This document shows, in pieces, positions 15,485 to 18,979 of a DNA stretch of 18,979 nt (position 1 is the stretch's first letter; the number at the start of each line of letters is the position of its first letter). The DNA is from Caldithrix sp. RBG_13_44_9 (GTDB taxonomy: Bacteria; Calditrichota; Calditrichia; RBG-13-44-9). Below the pieces are notes generated by a model. That model did no database searches, had not been told where the DNA came from, and saw only the letters and a list, made by a program, of their open reading frames with translations. The DNA is taken from contig MESS01000022.1 in assembly GCA_001771055.1 (NCBI GenBank), positions 35,138-54,116 of the forward strand, written 5' to 3'. The position numbers and the translations under genes were made by a program.

Positions 15485-18322
15485 ATGAAGCGGGTTTATT
15501 TGTTCTGGTTTCTTGTTCTGGTCTTCCTGAGCTGTGCTGTTCAAAATGCCACTAAACAAAAATCTGAACAACCGGGGCAACCATCCATAAACTTGAATCA
15601 AGCACTTCCCTCTGATCCAAAGGTGATCAAAGACACCCTGGAGAACGGTCTGATATATTATATCCGCCAGAATAACCGGCCGGAGAAGAGGGCCGAACTG
15701 CGGCTGGTAGTGAATGCCGGTTCAATTTTAGAAAGCGAACAACAGCGAGGCCTGGCGCATTTTTGTGAACATATGGCTTTCAATGGTACCCGGAATTTTG
15801 AGAAAAATAAGTTGATCGATTACCTAGAATTGGTTGGGATGAAATTTGGTCCGGAAATTAATGCCTACACCAGTTTCGATGAGACGGTCTATATGCTGCA
15901 GATCCCGACTGACAGTAGTGACATCGTCAGAACTGCTTTTCAGATCCTGCAGGAGTGGGCCAGTGCCATCACCTTTGAGGATCAGGAGATTGATAAAGAG
16001 CGAGGAGTAATTGTTGAAGAATGGCGGCTGGGCAGAGGAGCCGAAGCCCGGATGCAGGACCGTCAATTTCCCATTCTTTTTCAGGGATCAAAATATGCCA
16101 GTCGTCTGCCAATTGGTCAAAAAGCAGTTCTTGATACTTTTCGTTATGAAACCCTGCGCCAGTTTTATCATGACTGGTACCGTCCTGATCTGATGGCGGT
16201 GATTGCGGTGGGGGATTTCGAAATTACCTCCATCCAGGAGATCATCCGGCAAGTATTCGGCCAGCTTCCCGGACAGATTTCACCCAAAGAACGATCGCTT
16301 TTTCAGGTTCCTCCGCATTCGGAAACTCTGTTTGCGATTGCCTCTGACCAGGAAGCCCGGTTCTCAAGGGTGGGGATTTATTATAAATTGCCGGTCCGGG
16401 ACAGCCGGACGATTGGGGACTATCGGACAGGTCTCAGCGAAATGCTTTATCAACAAATGTTTAATGAAAGGTTACTGGAACTCAGCCGCACCGCCGAAGC
16501 TCCCTACCTGGTGGCCTATTCAGGTAAGGGAAGGTACGTGCGCGGCGCCGAGGTTTTATATCTAAATGCACAGGTCAAGGAAAACGGGATTCCGGCTGGA
16601 TTAACCGCCCTGGTTCAGGAAGCAAAGCGGGCTAAACAATATGGTTTCAAGCCGTCTGAATTGGAGCGCACCAAAGCCGGGCTTTTACGGATGATGGAAC
16701 AGGCTTACCAGGAGAAGGATAAGAGTGAATCCGGGCAGTTCGCCGCGGAATATGTACGTAATTTTCTGATCAAAGAGCCTGTCCCGGGTATCGAGGCAGA
16801 GTTCGAATTATTCAGACAATTATTACCGGGAATTACCCTGGAGGAGGTGAATGACCTGAGTGAAAAATGGATCACCGATCAAAACCGGGTAATCATGGCC
16901 TCTTTTCCGTTAAAAGAGGAAGTTCAACCTTTGGGGGAGGGTGAGTTAGCTGCCGTGCTGGCCCAAAGCGAACAGGAAATGGTTACACCTTATGTGGATA
17001 TGGTTCTGGATGAACCATTGCTGAAACAGGTACCGGCAGAGATTCCAATTATCAGTGAAAATTATTCTGACTCCTTAAACATCACTGAGCTCAGACTAAC
17101 AAATGGAGTCCGGGTGATATTAAAACCCACCGATTTTAAAAATGATGAAGTATTGTTTACCGCTTTCAGTCCGGGTGGTTATTCCCTGGCGGCTGATTCA
17201 CTGCTGGTACCGGCCCGTACTTCGGTGGCAGTGGTAAGAGAAGGTGGAGTGGGAAATTTTTCGCAGGAACAATTGAAAAAGAAGACGGCCGATAAAGTGG
17301 TCAGTCTCTCTCCGTATATTGATGAACTGACCGAGGGAATTTCCGGGAATGCTTCACCCCGTGACCTGGAAACACTTTTTCAACTCATCTATTTGTATTT
17401 TACTCAGCCGCGTCAAGACAGCACTACTTTTATTGCTTTAAAAAATCGCTTTAAAGGATTCTATGAGAATCGGTCGGCCAGTCCTGAATCCGCTTTTCAG
17501 GATACCATTACGGTTGCCATCACTCAACATCATCCCCGCTATCAGCCCTGGTCCATCCAGACCATAGAAAAAATGGATCTGCAGAAATCAGTGGAGTTTT
17601 ACCGGCAGCGTTTTGCTGATGCCAGTGATTTTGTCTTTATTTTTGTGGGAAATTTTCAGCCGGAAACGATCAAGCCGCTGGTTCAGACCTACCTGGGTAA
17701 TTTGCCGTCTCTGGCCCGACCGGAATCCTGGAAAGATGTCACTTTCGATTATCCCTCCGGGGTAATTGAAAAGACCGTAAAAAAAGGAGTGGAAGCGAAA
17801 AGCCAGACCACTCTGATTTTAAACGGAACAGAAGACTGGAGCCGGGAGAAGGAATTTATGGCCGAAGTAATGCTGGATGTCCTGCGGATCAAGCTGCGGG
17901 AGAGAATCCGGGAAGATCTCGGGGGAACCTATGGAGTAAGAATAGCAGGCAATTTTTCCCGGTATCCGCGCGAAAGATACCAAATCAACATTTCTTTCGG
18001 TTCCAATCCTGAGCGGGTGGATGAACTTACTAAAGAGATCATTACTCAGCTGGACAGTCTGCGAAATTTCGGAACCGATCAGGTTCATTTAAACAAAGTG
18101 AAAGAAATATACCTGAATGAACTGGAAACAAATCTGAAGGAGAATGATTTCTGGCTTGACCAGCTGGAATCATGCTATTTTATGAATGAAGATCCAACGA
18201 CGATTTTAAAATCGGCGGAGTTGATCCAGGAACTGCGGTTGGAGGATATCCAGAACTCTGCCAGTGAGTACCTGAATACCCGCAATTATGTGCGGATTTC
18301 TTTATACCCGCAAGATAATTAG
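15485..18322 (+). CDS. M16 family zinc metalloprotease, PqqL-like, predicted lipoprotein
   Basis: M16 (pitrilysin/insulinase) peptidases degrade peptides inside a two-half clamshell. At 945 residues this has the single-chain, two-half architecture and the size of PqqL-type proteins. The signal peptide is followed by a lipobox-like FLSC with Cys17, suggesting lipid anchoring to a membrane facing the periplasm or outside. The inverted zinc motif HFCEH (His92, Glu95, His96) sits in RGLAHFCEHMAFNGT. Downstream acidic residues Glu172 and Glu179 in KERGVIVEEW have the seven-residue spacing of the pitrilysin pair. The second half (about 520-945) lacks HxxEH and resembles the non-catalytic partner domain, ending with the substrate-binding block EDLGGTYGVRI. 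The ATG is preceded by GGAG eleven bases upstream. A nutritional or processing role in the envelope is likely; the substrate is unknown. Confidence 0.93.
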   Translation: MKRVYLFWFLVLVFLSCAVQNATKQKSEQPGQPSINLNQALPSDPKVIKDTLENGLIYYIRQNNRPEKRAELRLVVNAGSILESEQQRGLAHFCEHMAFNGTRNFEKNKLIDYLELVGMKFGPEINAYTSFDETVYMLQIPTDSSDIVRTAFQILQEWASAITFEDQEIDKERGVIVEEWRLGRGAEARMQDRQFPILFQGSKYASRLPIGQKAVLDTFRYETLRQFYHDWYRPDLMAVIAVGDFEITSIQEIIRQVFGQLPGQISPKERSLFQVPPHSETLFAIASDQEARFSRVGIYYKLPVRDSRTIGDYRTGLSEMLYQQMFNERLLELSRTAEAPYLVAYSGKGRYVRGAEVLYLNAQVKENGIPAGLTALVQEAKRAKQYGFKPSELERTKAGLLRMMEQAYQEKDKSESGQFAAEYVRNFLIKEPVPGIEAEFELFRQLLPGITLEEVNDLSEKWITDQNRVIMASFPLKEEVQPLGEGELAAVLAQSEQEMVTPYVDMVLDEPLLKQVPAEIPIISENYSDSLNITELRLTNGVRVILKPTDFKNDEVLFTAFSPGGYSLAADSLLVPARTSVAVVREGGVGNFSQEQLKKKTADKVVSLSPYIDELTEGISGNASPRDLETLFQLIYLYFTQPRQDSTTFIALKNRFKGFYENRSASPESAFQDTITVAITQHHPRYQPWSIQTIEKMDLQKSVEFYRQRFADASDFVFIFVGNFQPETIKPLVQTYLGNLPSLARPESWKDVTFDYPSGVIEKTVKKGVEAKSQTTLILNGTEDWSREKEFMAEVMLDVLRIKLRERIREDLGGTYGVRIAGNFSRYPRERYQINISFGSNPERVDELTKEIITQLDSLRNFGTDQVHLNKVKEIYLNELETNLKENDFWLDQLESCYFMNEDPTTILKSAELIQELRLEDIQNSASEYLNTRNYVRISLYPQDN

Positions 18323-18455
18323 CCTGGATGAGTCAGAAGAAGATAAATCCTAATTCAGACTATTTCACGGCAATAAGAAATCTGCTAGACAGCATGGCAA
18401 TCGAACAACCATGGCCGGACCAGTCAAATTTCACTATTATTTTTTATCGGTAACT

Positions 18456-18662
18456 TCAGGTAGCAGACTGAGGGGGTTTATTATTGGTATTTCTGGCACT
18501 GAAATATTTGTTGAAAATTTCATCCAAACCGGAAAAGTCATTTCTTTCAAACATGGACTCGATACTCAGCAGGTCTTCAGCCATTCCCTTTTCATATTTT
18601 TTCCGTAACACCCGGTTGGTAAGATAAATATTAATCAGGGCGATTTTATTTATATCTTTCAT
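18456..18662 (-). CDS. Hypothetical small protein (68 aa)
   Basis: I do not recognise this protein. It begins MKDINKIALINIYLTNRVLR, is charged and probably helical, has no clear membrane segment or Cys, and ends in a polar tail (NTNNKPPQSAT). Codon choice (CTG, GAA, AAA, CGG) is like that of neighbouring genes and the sequence reads more like protein than the opposite-strand alternative. Support is limited by a weak ribosome binding site (AGTGGG only four bases from ATG). A second in-frame ATG at residue 27 follows AAAGGGA and could be the real start. The gene is convergent with the M16 protease gene, whose stop is 133 bases away. Confidence 0.42.
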   Translation of the reverse strand: MKDINKIALINIYLTNRVLRKKYEKGMAEDLLSIESMFERNDFSGLDEIFNKYFSARNTNNKPPQSAT

Positions 18663-18979
18663 AGCCCACTGCTAAAAGAATTAGTTTTTCCATTCCTCTA
18701 GAATATAATCGGTTTTAAAACATCTTTCTGAAGCTCACCGAAGTTAAAATCGATTTAATCATAATGATACCTGCCTGTTAAATGGAGACTTAACCGTTAA
18801 ATTGGCTGGATTATAATAAGATATAATTGGTTGTTTACGCCAACCGATTAATAGTCTATATTGACTGAACGATTCGGCTTGAGAGACAGGAAGGGAATAT
18901 GGATGATGATCTAAGCCAGTTGAAGTTTGAGAAAATCCCGATGGCATTGTAGAAAATTTTATGGAATATCGAGGGCTGT
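18663..18979. other. Right-edge region without a supported gene
   Basis: About 317 AT-rich bases hold a hairpin-forming inverted repeat at 18824-18850, direct copies of GTTAAAT/GTTAAATT near 18777 and 18796, and a good ribosome binding site (AGGAAGGGAAT) leading to an ATG at 18899. The frame from that ATG closes after 17 codons. It may be the promoter and leader region of a gene beyond the window. Confidence 0.4.
18824..18850. repeat. Inverted repeat able to form a 10-bp hairpin
   Basis: TAATTGGTTG (18824-18833) and CAACCGATTA (18841-18850) pair over ten positions with one G-U wobble around the 7-base loop TTTACGC. No T-run follows on the plus strand, and only a mixed T-rich stretch follows on the minus strand, so it is at best a weak terminator. 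An operator role is equally possible. Confidence 0.35.

Noticed and set aside
18759..18947. Minus-strand open frame of 62 codons at the right edge
   Set aside because: It has no ribosome binding site and overlaps the hairpin region, and its composition does not look like a protein. It might be real, but I cannot support it.

Overview
The window looks like a chromosomal segment of a didermic (outer-membrane) bacterium, most likely from the FCB superphylum or a neighbouring candidate phylum (Calditrichota, KSB1, Ignavibacteriota or Marinimicrobia type). This is an inference. It rests on a BamA/TamB outer-membrane assembly pair, a secreted Asp-box protein ending in a Por-type (T9SS type A) sorting domain with the motif YPNPFNP, a flagellar-type sigma factor, and a candidate sigma-54 promoter. 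Most genes have clear Shine-Dalgarno sites (GGAGG, AGGAGA, GAGGG), which argues against a classical Bacteroidetes member. I see no rRNA, tRNA, CRISPR, insertion sequence or phage gene.

Layout. (1) Positions 1-5095, minus strand: tamB followed by the start of bamA, which runs off the left edge. Together they form a two-gene outer-membrane biogenesis unit. (2) Positions 5096-5931: a long intergenic region with a 14-bp palindrome near tamB, a nested inverted repeat, and a sigma-54 -24/-12 match. (3) Positions 5932-11584, plus strand: a regulatory block with an FlhG-like ATPase, an unlisted 42-codon basic ORF, a FliA/WhiG-type sigma factor, an HDOD protein, a GAF-histidine kinase and, after a 340-base gap, a receiver-histidine kinase. 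(4) Positions 11593-11961, minus strand: acpS, convergent with the previous gene. (5) Positions 11962-12472: a gene-poor stretch. (6) Positions 12473-15061, minus strand: a large Asp-box propeller protein with a T9SS tail. Positions 15485-18322, plus strand: a divergently transcribed M16 metalloprotease lipoprotein. (7) Positions 18323-18979: one possible small minus-strand gene and otherwise unexplained sequence.

The most interesting part is the regulatory block. FlhG normally sits beside FlhF and other flagellar genes and controls flagellar number through its ATPase. Here FlhG and the sigma factor stand without any flagellar structural gene in view. The FlhG-like protein lacks the signature lysine of its P-loop. 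Both histidine kinases lack the Mg2+-coordinating Asn of the N box and have abnormal G1 boxes. Several members may therefore work as binding or scaffold proteins rather than as enzymes. This is inferred from motifs, not shown.

Start sites were changed from the longest possible frame for the FlhG-like gene (5932), the receiver kinase (10418) and the propeller gene (15061). The reasons are given in each entry.
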